Assembly: GCF_901212655.1 (NCBI RefSeq)
Contig: NZ_CAAKON010000002.1
Coordinates: 22 to 64,021, forward strand
Direction of reading: 5' to 3'
DNA from: Olsenella uli
GTDB lineage: Bacteria; Actinomycetota; Coriobacteriia; Coriobacteriales; Atopobiaceae
Length of the DNA: 64,000 nucleotides
Part shown: piece by piece, positions 24,890 to 33,224 of the stretch
How positions within the stretch are numbered: position 1 is the first letter of the stretch
Layout of the letters: each line of letters starts with the position of its first letter
The notes under the pieces: generated by a model
Told to the model about the DNA's origin: nothing
Seen by the model: only the letters and a program-made list of their open reading frames with translations
Databases searched by the model: none
Position numbers and translations under genes: made by a program

Positions 24890-27163
24890 CTAGCCCTCGT
24901 GGTGACGACGGGGCGCGCGACCCACGTTGCCATTATCGCCGGGGTGACGGCGCGGCCTGCGCTCGCCTTCGGCCTCGCGCTCAGCGCGGCCCGGACGCTC
25001 GTCACGGCCGCGACGCGGAGCACGCTCGCGGCGCTCGCCCTCGCGGTGCGCCGGCTTGGAGCCGCCGGGAACCTCAGGCTTGTCGAGACGGTCGAGGCTG
25101 ATCTTGCCCTTCTCGTCGACCTCGAGGACCTTGACCTTGACCTCGTCGCCAACGTTGAGGACATCCTCAACCTTATCGACGCGGCCTTGGGCGACGCGGC
25201 TGATGTGCAGCAGGCCGTCCTTGCCGGGCAGCAGCTCCACGAAGGCGCCAAAGGGCTGGATGCCCACGACGCGGCCGGTGTACTCCTCGCCCACCTCGGG
25301 CACCTTGACGATGGCCTTGATGCGAGCGGCGGCCTCCTCGCCGGCGCCGGCGGTACCGGCGATGAAGACGTTGCCGTCCTCCTGGATGTCAATCGTGGCG
25401 CCCGTGTCGTCCTGTATGCCGCGGATGACCTTGCCGCCGGAGCCGATCACGTCGCGGATCTTGTCGGTGGGAATCTGGATGGTGATGATCTGCGGCGCGG
25501 TGTCCTTCGGCTGCTCGCGGTAGTGCGGGATGGCCTCAAGCATCGTGCTCAGGATGAACGTGCGGCCCTCGTGCGCCTGGTGCAGGGCCTGGGCGAGGAT
25601 TTCGGGCGTAAGGCCGGTGGCCTTGTTGTCCATCTGCATGGCCGTGATGCCGCGCTCGGTGCCGGTCACCTTGAAGTCCATGTCGCCGAGGAAGTCCTCG
25701 AGACCCTGGATGTCGGACAGGACGACGGTCTTGCCCTCCTCCTGGATGAGGCCCATGGCGATGCCGGAAACGGGACGCTTGAGGGGCACGCCGGCGTCCA
25801 TGAGAGCCAGCGTGGAGCCGCAGGTGGAGGCCATCGAGCTGGAGCCGTTGGACTCCATGACCTCGGAGACCACGCGGATGGTGTAGGGGAACTCGTCCTC
25901 GCTCGGAATCACCGGCAGAAGGGCGCGCTCGGCCAGGTTGCCGTGGCCGATCTCGCGGCGCTTGGGCGAGCCCATGCGACCCGTCTCGCCGGTGCAGTAC
26001 GGCGGGAAGTTGTAGTGGTGGATGTAGCGCTTGCCGTCAACCGGCTCGATGGTGTCGAGGCGCTGCCACTCGTTGAGCATGCCCAGGGTGCACACGGAGA
26101 GCACCTGGGTCTGGCCGCGCTGGAAGAGGCCGGAGCCGTGAACGAGCGGCAGGTAGTCGGGCTTGACCATAAGCGGGCGAATCTCGTCGGCGCGACGGCC
26201 GTCAACGCGCTCGCCCGTCTCCACGACCATGCAGCGCATGGCGTGCTTCTCGAGGGCCTTGAGCTCGACGGGAATCTCGCGGCTCCACTCGGCCTGCTCC
26301 TCCGGGGTGAACTCGTCCTTGATGGCGGCCTTGAGCAGCTCCACCTTGCCGATGCGAGACAGCTTGTCGGCGTCCTTGAGGGCGGCGCTCATCTCGTCGT
26401 AGTGGGCAAAGACGCGGTCGTGGACGGCGGGAATGGGCTCGTCGTAGACGTACTCGCGCTGCTGAATGGGGCCGTTGGTCTCCTCCACCTTGGCGAAGAA
26501 CTTCTTCTGCTCCTCGCAGAAGGCGGCGATGGCCTCCTGGCCAAAGGCCATGGCTGCGAGCATGTCCTCCTCGCTGATCTCGTCAGCGGAGGCCTCGAGC
26601 ATGGAGATGAAGTCGGGCGTGCCGGCGAGCTCGAGGTCGAGGTCGGAGAGGTCGCGCTCCTCGTAGGTGGGGTTCACGATGAACTCGCCGTTCTCGGGGT
26701 TGCGGCCGATGCGCACGCAGGCAAGCGGACCCTCGAAGGGCACGCCGCCGACGGTGAGGGCAGAGCTTGCGGCCATGACGCAGATCACATCGACGGGGTT
26801 GACCTGGTCGGCCACGAGAGACGTGGCGACAACCTGGACCTCGTTGCGGAAGCCAGCCGGGAAGCTCGGGCGCAGCGGACGGTCAATCATGCGGGCCGTG
26901 AGCGTTGCCTTCTCCGAGGGACGGGCCTCACGCTTGAGGTAGCCACCGGGGATGCGACCCACGGCGTACATCTTCTCGATGAAGTCGACCGTGAGCGGGA
27001 AGAAGTCGTAGTCCTTGCGCTCCTTCGAGACGACGGCCGTGACGAGCACCGTGGAGTCGCCCTGCTTGACGAGGACCGCGCCCGTAGCCTGCTTGGCGAG
27101 CTCGCCGGTCTCCAGCGCGTAGTGCTTGCCGAAGAGGTCGAACTCGTGGGTAACCTTTGCCAT
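24890..27163 (-). CDS. pnp: polyribonucleotide nucleotidyltransferase (PNPase)
   Basis: PNPase degrades RNA 3' to 5' by phosphorolysis as a trimer. Two RNase PH domains occupy about 1-545. They are followed by a KH domain (IGSGGKVIRGIQDDTGATID), an S1 domain (GEEYTGRVVGIQPFGAFVEL), and a basic Arg/Gly/Glu-rich tail of about 50 residues that may bind RNA or protein partners. The 757 residues are slightly longer than usual because of this tail. The ATG at 27163 has AAGGGA upstream. A leader hairpin lies just before it and rpsO precedes it, the common rpsO-pnp order. Confidence 0.97.
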   Translation of the reverse strand: MAKVTHEFDLFGKHYALETGELAKQATGAVLVKQGDSTVLVTAVVSKERKDYDFFPLTVDFIEKMYAVGRIPGGYLKREARPSEKATLTARMIDRPLRPSFPAGFRNEVQVVATSLVADQVNPVDVICVMAASSALTVGGVPFEGPLACVRIGRNPENGEFIVNPTYEERDLSDLDLELAGTPDFISMLEASADEISEEDMLAAMAFGQEAIAAFCEEQKKFFAKVEETNGPIQQREYVYDEPIPAVHDRVFAHYDEMSAALKDADKLSRIGKVELLKAAIKDEFTPEEQAEWSREIPVELKALEKHAMRCMVVETGERVDGRRADEIRPLMVKPDYLPLVHGSGLFQRGQTQVLSVCTLGMLNEWQRLDTIEPVDGKRYIHHYNFPPYCTGETGRMGSPKRREIGHGNLAERALLPVIPSEDEFPYTIRVVSEVMESNGSSSMASTCGSTLALMDAGVPLKRPVSGIAMGLIQEEGKTVVLSDIQGLEDFLGDMDFKVTGTERGITAMQMDNKATGLTPEILAQALHQAHEGRTFILSTMLEAIPHYREQPKDTAPQIITIQIPTDKIRDVIGSGGKVIRGIQDDTGATIDIQEDGNVFIAGTAGAGEEAAARIKAIVKVPEVGEEYTGRVVGIQPFGAFVELLPGKDGLLHISRVAQGRVDKVEDVLNVGDEVKVKVLEVDEKGKISLDRLDKPEVPGGSKPAHREGERRERAPRRGRDERPGRAEREAEGERRPRRHPGDNGNVGRAPRRHHEG

Positions 27164-27179
27164 ATCTTTTCCCTTATCT

Positions 27180-27201
27180 CCGCCTGCCCCTTTGCAGGCG
27201 G
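27180..27201 (-). promoter_or_regulatory. pnp: hairpin in the pnp leader
   Basis: CCGCCTGC (27180-27187) pairs with GCAGGCGG (27194-27201) over a 6-base loop. The stem ends directly upstream of the pnp ribosome binding site. In Escherichia coli a pnp leader hairpin is cut by RNase III for autoregulation. A similar role here is inference from position only. Confidence 0.45.
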
Positions 27202-27315
27202 GCCGTCTTACGAGGTCCGGGTGCCCCTTGGCTCCCCGCTTGGTCTGGCGCTATCGCAGCTCTCGTGCGCGTCGCGCAACCCCGCCGTGCCCATGACCGT
27301 TGGGCACACGTTATG

Positions 27316-27337
27316 AAAAGGGGCGCCGCAGCGCCCC
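27316..27337 (-). terminator. rho-independent terminator of rpsO
   Basis: GGGGCGC (27320-27326) and GCGCCCC (27331-27337) form a 7-bp GC stem with a CGCA loop. On the minus strand the stem is followed by UUUU. It starts 15 bases after the rpsO stop, so rpsO is probably terminated or attenuated before pnp. Confidence 0.8.
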
Positions 27338-27351
27338 GTAGGTCCAGGTTG

Positions 27352-27630
27352 TTACTGGATGTTGTCGCGGATGCCGAGCTGAGCGATAAGCTCACGATAC
27401 TCGTTGATGTCGTTCTTCTTGATGTAAGAGAGAAGACGACGACGCTGACCAACGAGCATCAGCAGGCCACGACGGGTGTGGAAGTCCTTCTTGTGGGACT
27501 TCATGTGCTCGGTGAGCTCACGAATGCGCTCGGTGAGGAGGGCGACCTGGACGCGGGCGGAGCCGGAGTCCTTCTCGTCCTTGCCGAAGGTCTTGATGAG
27601 CTCGGCCTTGCGCTCCTTGGAGACAGTCAT
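27352..27630 (-). CDS. rpsO: 30S ribosomal protein S15
   Basis: S15 binds 16S rRNA early in 30S assembly. The 92-residue product reads [60 protein letters not shown], the complete S15 pattern. The ATG at 27630 has AAAGGTGG upstream and is preferred over a GTG at 27639. A short inverted repeat GCGCC/GGCGC (27650-27663) lies in its leader, which may relate to S15 autoregulation. A terminator follows, then pnp. Confidence 0.97.
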   Translation of the reverse strand: MTVSKERKAELIKTFGKDEKDSGSARVQVALLTERIRELTEHMKSHKKDFHTRRGLLMLVGQRRRLLSYIKKNDINEYRELIAQLGIRDNIQ

Positions 27631-27639
27631 GCTGACCAC

Positions 27640-27981
27640 CTTTCGATAGGCGCCGTTTGGCGCTCAGATTCACCTCGAACTGGGTAGGTCGTCGGTGATT
27701 CGACGAACCAAGTGCGAGGTACCAACAGGTCGGTATGGTAGCACATCCCTCGGCGCGCGCCGTGGGTACATCAATCGAGCACACATGTACGGGCGGCGTG
27801 CTCGTGGCCGCCGGATCCGACGTCTTGGGCGGGCTGGGGACCCATGCCGGCGACCAAGAAGAAATGGGCCAGCCCCAGGGCGGCCAGGGCACCCCATCCC
27901 AGGGCCAGGACGACGGTCGACCCTCGCTCACCTCGGGGTATAAGCGAACCGTATCTACAGAGCCCCAAGAAGGGATGACGC
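27640..27981. other. divergent promoter region between rpsO and the SDR gene
   Basis: These 342 bases separate the divergent rpsO and SDR genes. The part next to rpsO should carry its promoter and leader. A possible TATAAG -10 lies upstream of the SDR gene near 27940. A 70-codon minus-strand frame (27771-27983) encodes one hydrophobic stretch but starts inside the SDR gene's start region and has no clear ribosome site, so it is not called as a gene. Confidence 0.5.
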
Positions 27982-28767
27982 ATGGGACATGGGGAGCATG
28001 GTAGCTGGGCGCTGATAACGGGGGCGACGGGCGGCATTGGCAGGGAGATTGCCACGCAACTCGCGCTTCAGGGGTGGAACCTCGTCGTGCACGGCCGCGA
28101 CGCCTCGAAGTTGATGGCGCTTGCCGGCAGGCTCGGGACGCAGGGCGCCAACGTGCGCATCGTGGCGGCAGACCTGGCCTCCGCCGATGGCGCCCTAGAT
28201 CTCGTCGAAAAGGTCGACGCACTTGGTGTCCGCATCGACCTGCTTGTCAACAACGCAGGCTTTGGCTACGCAGAGCACCTCGTCGCGAGCGACCTCGAGC
28301 GGCAGCGAGCGCTCGTCCAAGTCAACGCGGTTTCGCTCATGGAGCTCACCCATGCCTTTGGCGCGCGCATGGCAGCGTTTGGGAGCGGCGCCATCCTCAA
28401 CGTTGCCTCGGTGGCGGCGGTCATGCCCGGCCCAGGCATGAGCACGTACTTTGCGTCAAAGGCCTTCGTGCTCTCGCTAACCGAGGCCGTGCACGAGGAG
28501 CTTGCGCCCTACGGTGTGCGCGTGACGGCCCTCTGCCCCGGCCCCGTGCGAACCGGTTTTTGGGACGCGGCGGGCCAGGACACAACCGCCAAGGACGCCT
28601 TCATGCTCAAGCCCGAGGAGGTTGCCCGCATCGGCCTCGTCGCCCTCTCGCGCAACCGCGGCGTCTGCGCCCCCGGCCTCATCTCGAAGGCCTGCTACGT
28701 CTTCGGCCGCACCGCCCCCGGCATCCTCAGCCGCAAGGTGGCCGGTCTCTTTAACAAGAAGGGTTAG
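27982..28767 (+). CDS. short-chain dehydrogenase/reductase
   Basis: This is a classical SDR of 261 residues. It has the cofactor motif TGATGGIG (about 14-21), an HGRD segment suggesting NADP(H) preference, the NNAGFG motif (about 90-95), and the catalytic YFASK (Tyr/Lys near 155-159) preceded by conserved Ser residues. The ending GILSRKVAGLFNKK and the PGPVRTGFWDAA segment resemble acyl or ketone reductases of the DltE/YqjQ type. The substrate cannot be told from sequence. The ATG at 27982 has AAGGGA 6 bases upstream. Single-gene unit that converges with the citrate lyase operon. Confidence 0.88.
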   Translation: MGHGEHGSWALITGATGGIGREIATQLALQGWNLVVHGRDASKLMALAGRLGTQGANVRIVAADLASADGALDLVEKVDALGVRIDLLVNNAGFGYAEHLVASDLERQRALVQVNAVSLMELTHAFGARMAAFGSGAILNVASVAAVMPGPGMSTYFASKAFVLSLTEAVHEELAPYGVRVTALCPGPVRTGFWDAAGQDTTAKDAFMLKPEEVARIGLVALSRNRGVCAPGLISKACYVFGRTAPGILSRKVAGLFNKKG

Positions 28768-28883
28768 CAGACCCCAACAAAGCCTGAGCCCCAACCCAAG
28801 CCGGCAACCCGTCAAGCCGCTCGAGCCCTCCCGAAAGAACGGCCTGGCGCCCTGTTTGCCGCCACCCCGGCATCGCCAGCAAA

Positions 28884-28971
28884 GGCCGAGGGCCCGGGCA
28901 TGTCTGCGCAGGGGGTAAGGGACTTTGCGTAGCAAGGTGACTCCCAAGCGGGCATGCCCGGGCCCTCGGCC
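28884..28971. repeat. long inverted repeat between SDR gene and citF
   Basis: GGCCGAGGGCCCGGGCATG (28884-28902) is repeated exactly in inverted orientation at 28953-28971. The 50-base loop can itself pair: GGGA with TCCC, and CTTTGC with GCAAGG around a GTA loop. It lies between two convergent genes, so a bidirectional terminator is the simplest reading. A 19-bp perfect arm with a structured loop is unusually large for that, and a small mobile repeat or structured RNA is possible. Confidence 0.7.
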
Positions 28972-29028
28972 GGCGGGACAAATTGGGGCTGGCAGCAACC
29001 ATCGCCACCAGCCCCGTCGTCTTGCTAG

Positions 29029-30585
29029 TTACAGCTCGAGCGGCTTGATCTTGCGAACCACGTCGAGGATGGTGCCGTCGCGCGCCTCAAGGACGGCAAC
29101 GACCTTGTCCTCCCACTCGAGGTCGTCCGGACGGCCAACCAGGGAGTAGGCCTTGTCCTTGAGCTCCTCGATGGTGACGTGCGGGATGCCGGCGTTGTCC
29201 AGGCACTCGATGAGGTCCTGGCGCAGCGGGTTTACGGCGATGCCGTAATCCGTGACGAGGACGTCGACGCAGTCGCCCGGCGTCGTGACCGTCACGACGT
29301 GCTCGCAGACGGTGGCCATGCGACCACGGGTGAGCGGCGTGACGATGATGCAGCACTTGGAGCCGGCGGCCGTGTCGGGGTGTCCGCCGGGGGCGCCGCG
29401 GAGCACGCCGTCAGAGCCCGTGAGGACGTTCACGTTGAAGCCCGTGTCAATCTCGAGGGCGGCGAGCACCACGAAGTCGAGCTTGTTCACGAACGCGCCC
29501 TTGTTGGCGGGGTTGGCGTACTGGGAGGCGCTCATCTCGTAGTGACCCGGGGTCTGGTTGATCGAGTTCACCGCGTCGAGGTCGAAGTCCTGGACGTCGA
29601 TGACCTTGCCGACCTTGCCCTTCTTGAGCAGCTCGACCATGGGGCCGCAGATGCCGCCGATGGCCCAGCCCATCTTGATGTCACGCTCGTCCATGTACTG
29701 CTCGAGGAAGAGGTTCGCGGCGAGCGACGGGCCGCCAACGCCGGTCTGGAAGGAGAAGCCATCTTTGAAGTACGGCGTAGAGGCAATGACCTTGGCCACG
29801 TTCTCGGCCATCATGAGGTCGCGCGGGTTCTGGCTGATGCGCGCGGCGGCGGAGGCGATCTTCTTCGGGTCGCCGATGGAGTCGACGACAACGACGGCGT
29901 CAACGTCGATGGCCTCGACGGAGGCCGGATAGTTCGGGAAGTCGACGAGCGTGTCAGTGACGACGACCACATGGTCGGCGTACTGGGCGTCAGTCATGGC
30001 ATAACCCATGGAGCCGCAGTTGCTCTTGCCGCCGATGCCACGGCAGTTGCCGCAGTTATCGGAGGTCGGGGCGGCCACGAAGGCAATGTCGATGTGGACC
30101 TCGCCGGCTTCGATGGCACGGGGGCGGCCACCGTGGGAGCGGATGATGGCCGGGGTCTTGAGCTTGCCAGCCGAGACGACCTCGCCCATGCGGCCACGGA
30201 TGCCAGAGGTCTGGATGCCGATGACCTTGCCCTGCTCGATGTAGTCGGCGATGGGATCATGGGCGGAGCCGAGGGACGTGGCGGCGAGTGTGAGGTCCTT
30301 GAGGCCAAGCTCCTCGATGGCGGCCTTCATGACCATGTTGGCCACGTAGTCGCCGTTGCGGAGGTGATGGTGGAAGGAGAACGTCATGCCGTCTTTGGCG
30401 CCGCACTGCCTGAGGGCGTCTGCGATGGTCTCGACGACCTTGCTCTCCTGCGGCTTCTCGTAACGGCGGGTGCACGGGGCAGCCTTCTGGAGGTACTTGC
30501 CGTCCATGTAGTTCTTGCCCTGGTAGACCTCCTTGCCATTGACGAGGAGCTCGTCGGGAATGTCGCGGCCTACAGCGTTAATCAT
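29029..30585 (-). CDS. citF: citrate lyase alpha subunit (citrate:acetyl-ACP transferase)
   Basis: CitF exchanges the acetyl group on the citrate lyase acyl carrier protein for citrate, the first half of ATP-independent citrate cleavage to acetate and oxaloacetate. The 518-residue protein has the expected family features: SFHHHLRNGDYV near 105-117, the glycine-rich SHGGRPRAIEAGE, and the C-terminal NPLRQDLIECL and VGRPDDLEWED. Its ATG overlaps the citE stop by 4 bases (ATGA). It is the last gene of citD-citE-citF. Confidence 0.96.
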   Translation of the reverse strand: MINAVGRDIPDELLVNGKEVYQGKNYMDGKYLQKAAPCTRRYEKPQESKVVETIADALRQCGAKDGMTFSFHHHLRNGDYVANMVMKAAIEELGLKDLTLAATSLGSAHDPIADYIEQGKVIGIQTSGIRGRMGEVVSAGKLKTPAIIRSHGGRPRAIEAGEVHIDIAFVAAPTSDNCGNCRGIGGKSNCGSMGYAMTDAQYADHVVVVTDTLVDFPNYPASVEAIDVDAVVVVDSIGDPKKIASAAARISQNPRDLMMAENVAKVIASTPYFKDGFSFQTGVGGPSLAANLFLEQYMDERDIKMGWAIGGICGPMVELLKKGKVGKVIDVQDFDLDAVNSINQTPGHYEMSASQYANPANKGAFVNKLDFVVLAALEIDTGFNVNVLTGSDGVLRGAPGGHPDTAAGSKCCIIVTPLTRGRMATVCEHVVTVTTPGDCVDVLVTDYGIAVNPLRQDLIECLDNAGIPHVTIEELKDKAYSLVGRPDDLEWEDKVVAVLEARDGTILDVVRKIKPLEL

Positions 30586-31496
30586 ACAAGATCCCCCTCA
30601 TACATACCGCAGGCCTTGGCCAGACGAAGCGTACGCTCCGCACCGGGGATGAAGGCCACGTCAACCATCTTGCCGTTCACGGTGAACACGCCAATGCCGG
30701 CGGCGGCAGCCTCGCGGAAGGCCCTCACCATGGCCTCGGCCTGGAGAACCTCCTTCTCCGTGGGCGCGAAGACCTCGTGGACGAGGCGAATCTGCTTCGG
30801 GTTGATGAGGCTCTTGCCGTCGAAGCCCATCTCCTTGTTCTGCATGACCTCGGCCCTGAAGCCTTCCTCGTCATCCAGGTCGGTGAAGACGGTGTCGAAG
30901 CACTGGATGCCGGCCGCGCGTGCGGCAACGAGCATTTGGCCGCGGGCGGCGAGCATGTCGATGCCGCTCGGCGTGAACTTGGTCTGCATGCACTTGCGGA
31001 AGTCGCCGCCGGAGATGGCGACGCCAAACATGCGGTCGGAGGCAGCGCAGATCTCGTAGGCGTTGAGGATGCCCTTGGGGCTCTCGAGCGCGGCCATCAG
31101 CAGGGTGCGGCCAACCTCGACCCCAAACTCCCTCTCGGCAGCCTCGACGGCGGCCTCGACGGTGTGGACGTCCTGGGCGCTCTCGCACTTGGCGATGCGG
31201 ATGCCATCGGCGCCACCGGCGACGCAGACGCGGATGTCCTCCTGCCAGTGCGGCGTGTCGAGGCCGTTGATGCGCACGATGACCTCGGTGTCACCGTAGT
31301 CGATGGTCTTGAGCGTGTGATACAGCGAGAAGCGGGCGGCGTCCTTCTGGTTCTCGGCGACGGCGTCCTCGAGATCGAGCATGATGGAGTCGACGCCATA
31401 GATGTAGGCGTCCTTGATGAGACCGGGCTTCTGCGCGTTCATGAACATCATGGTGCGGCGCAGGCGGAACCTCTCGGGCTTGGGGCGCGGAATCAT
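30582..31496 (-). CDS. citE: citrate lyase beta subunit (citryl-ACP lyase)
   Basis: CitE cleaves citryl-ACP to oxaloacetate and acetyl-ACP. The 304 residues show the HpcH/HpaI aldolase-like TIM barrel: RRTMMFMNAQKPG at the start, DSIMLDLEDAVAENQKDAAR, VIVRINGLDTPHWQED, RTLLMAALESPKG and GKSLINPKQIRLVHEVF, including the acidic metal ligands. The start ATG overlaps the citD stop and the end overlaps the citF start, so the three subunits are translationally coupled. Confidence 0.96.
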   Translation of the reverse strand: MIPRPKPERFRLRRTMMFMNAQKPGLIKDAYIYGVDSIMLDLEDAVAENQKDAARFSLYHTLKTIDYGDTEVIVRINGLDTPHWQEDIRVCVAGGADGIRIAKCESAQDVHTVEAAVEAAEREFGVEVGRTLLMAALESPKGILNAYEICAASDRMFGVAISGGDFRKCMQTKFTPSGIDMLAARGQMLVAARAAGIQCFDTVFTDLDDEEGFRAEVMQNKEMGFDGKSLINPKQIRLVHEVFAPTEKEVLQAEAMVRAFREAAAAGIGVFTVNGKMVDVAFIPGAERTLRLAKACGMYEGDLV

Positions 31497-31804
31497 TAGC
31501 GGATCACTCCTCCCCAGTCGACGTTCTTGTCAGACTCTCCGGCGCTGCGAAGCACCGCGGCCTCGATGCGGGCCTTGAGCGTGCAGTCGAGCGCACCGTG
31601 GTCCACGATAGTGACCTTACCGTCGGTGATGCCGAGGCGCTCGAGCGTCTCGGTGGCGCAGGCCTCAATCTGGCGACCGTACTGGTTCATGACGCTGCTC
31701 TCAATGGAGAGCTCCACGGTGCCCGAGCCCGGCTCGACGGTGACCTGGGCATCGCTCGACTCGAGCGTCCCGGCCATCGCCGTGGTCTGGATGCTGGATT
31801 GCAT
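31496..31804 (-). CDS. citD: citrate lyase acyl carrier protein (gamma subunit)
   Basis: CitD carries the phosphoribosyl-dephospho-CoA prosthetic group that shuttles acetyl and citryl groups between CitF and CitE. The 102-residue product has the attachment region AGTLESSDAQV; by comparison with Klebsiella CitD Ser14 the modified residue should be Ser16. The frame is open further upstream, but ATG 31804 has AAAGGAG 7 bases before it and starts where homology begins. First gene of citDEF, divergent from citC. Confidence 0.95.
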   Translation of the reverse strand: MQSSIQTTAMAGTLESSDAQVTVEPGSGTVELSIESSVMNQYGRQIEACATETLERLGITDGKVTIVDHGALDCTLKARIEAAVLRSAGESDKNVDWGGVIR

Positions 31805-32040
31805 CACACCACTCCTTTCCCAACCGCTTGCAGACAGGTGGGCCTGGCAAGATGCCAAAGAGACACCCGCGCCCGCAGGCGCAGCCTGACCCCCATTTCG
31901 CTGCACATGGTAATCTCGGCCCCATGGCGCCCCGTGTTCGTTCGGTGTTTCTGGCATCCACGGCCAGGTAAACGGTTCGCCGGCAATGAACCGCTGCTCA
32001 TCTGCTATGTTCAAGTTCGATAATTCTTGGAGGAGTCTGC

Positions 32041-33111
32041 ATGTCCACGTATCCGATCACACGCGTCTACGATTCCGACACCCGTCGCATCGCGGCTGTC
32101 GAGGCCCTGCTCGAAGCCGAGGGAATCAGGCGCGACGGACACCTGGACTACACCTGCGCGATGTTCGATGACGAGGGGCGTGCCATTGCCACGGGCAGCT
32201 GCTTTGGTAACACCCTGCGCTGCATGGCGGTGTCCTCGGCCCACCAGGGCGAGATGCTCATGAACGAGATCGTGACGCACCTCATGGAGGTGGAGGCCGA
32301 ACGTGGCTGCTTCAGGCTCTTCCTCTACACGAAGTGCTCCACGACGAAGTTCTTCGGCAGCCTCGGGTTCTACGAGGTGGCGCGAGCGGATGGCACGGCA
32401 GTTCTCATGGAGAACCGGAAGAACGGGTTCTCGAGCTATCTTTCTGCGCTTGCGAAGACGAGACGCGAAGATGCCGCGAGCTCAGCCATCGTGATGAACG
32501 CAAATCCCTTTACGAACGGCCACCTGCACCTGGTCAAGACGGCCTCGGAGGCCTCCGACGTGGTACACCTCTTCGTGGTCAGCGAGGACGCGAGCCTCTT
32601 CCCGTTCAAGGTGCGAAAGCGCCTTATCGAGGAGGGCGTGGCAGGCCTTGGCAACGTGGTCATCCACGACTCCGGCCCCTATATCATCAGCAGCGCAACC
32701 TTCCCGAGTTACTTCCTCGGAGACGACCTCAACGTGGCCACCGGCCATGCCGAGCTCGATGCCGCCGTGTTCTGCAAGATTGCGGCAGCCCTGGGCGTGA
32801 CGCGGCGCTTCGTGGGAGAGGAGCGCTCGAGCAAGGTCACGGCGGCCTACAACGAGGCACTCGCCCGCGAGCTGCCAAAGGCCGGCATCGAGCTCACCGT
32901 GGTGCCGCGCATCGCGGCAGACGGCGGCAACGCCGACGAGGAGGGCGAGGCTCCCGTGAGCGCGAGCACCGTCCGCGAGTTCATCAAGGCCGGCGACCTC
33001 GAGGGGGTTCGGGGCCTCGTGCCGCCAACCACATTCGCCTACCTGAACTCGCCTGAGGCCGAGCCGGTGATTGCCCGCATCAAGGCCACCGCCGACGTGG
33101 TGCACCACTAG
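32041..33111 (+). CDS. citC: [citrate (pro-3S)-lyase] ligase
   Basis: CitC uses ATP and acetate to acetylate the prosthetic group of CitD and so activates citrate lyase. Residues 1-130 form a GNAT-like domain (FRLFLYTKCSTTKFFGSLGF). Residues about 148-356 form the nucleotidyltransferase domain with NPFTNGHLHLV (154-164). The ATG has GGAGGAG upstream. It is divergent from citDEF over a 236-base control region. citX and citG, needed to make and attach the prosthetic group, are not in the window. The last codons and stop are part of a 31-base tandem repeat. Confidence 0.95.
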   Translation: MSTYPITRVYDSDTRRIAAVEALLEAEGIRRDGHLDYTCAMFDDEGRAIATGSCFGNTLRCMAVSSAHQGEMLMNEIVTHLMEVEAERGCFRLFLYTKCSTTKFFGSLGFYEVARADGTAVLMENRKNGFSSYLSALAKTRREDAASSAIVMNANPFTNGHLHLVKTASEASDVVHLFVVSEDASLFPFKVRKRLIEEGVAGLGNVVIHDSGPYIISSATFPSYFLGDDLNVATGHAELDAAVFCKIAAALGVTRRFVGEERSSKVTAAYNEALARELPKAGIELTVVPRIAADGGNADEEGEAPVSASTVREFIKAGDLEGVRGLVPPTTFAYLNSPEAEPVIARIKATADVVHH

Positions 33112-33158
33112 GCGCGAAGGACTTGCCGTGGTGCGCCGCTAGACGCGAAGGACTTGCC
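33097..33158 (+). repeat. 31-bp tandem duplication of the citC 3' end
   Basis: The 31 bases at 33097-33127, containing the last codons and TAG of citC, are followed directly by a second copy at 33128-33158 with three substitutions. The second copy runs into the terminator stem. It is a recent-looking tandem duplication that does not alter the CitC product. Confidence 0.75.
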
Positions 33159-33185
33159 CCACGATATGCCGTGGGGCAAGTCCTT
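33148..33185. terminator. bidirectional terminator between citC and the permease gene
   Basis: AAGGACTTGCCCCAC (33148-33162) pairs perfectly with GTGGGGCAAGTCCTT (33171-33185) around an 8-base loop, a 15-bp stem. It separates convergent citC and the metal permease gene and could serve both. Only a short T run follows. Confidence 0.75.
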
Positions 33186-33224
33186 TGTGCGTTAGGCAAA
33201 AAATACGACAGCAAGGGGATTTGA

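Noticed and set aside
24899..27316. 805-codon open frame on the plus strand opposite pnp
   Set aside because: PNPase on the minus strand is unmistakable. The antisense frame is a by-product of GC-rich codon use (repeats of Val, Leu, Gly, Asp, His) and has no family features.
27771..27983. 70-codon minus-strand frame with one hydrophobic segment
   Set aside because: It starts within the start region of the divergent SDR gene, has no ribosome binding site and matches no family. Kept only as a note in the intergenic entry.
29179..31059. 626-codon plus-strand frame opposite citF/citE
   Set aside because: Shadow of two certain genes; it crosses their junction and has no ribosome site or recognisable domain.
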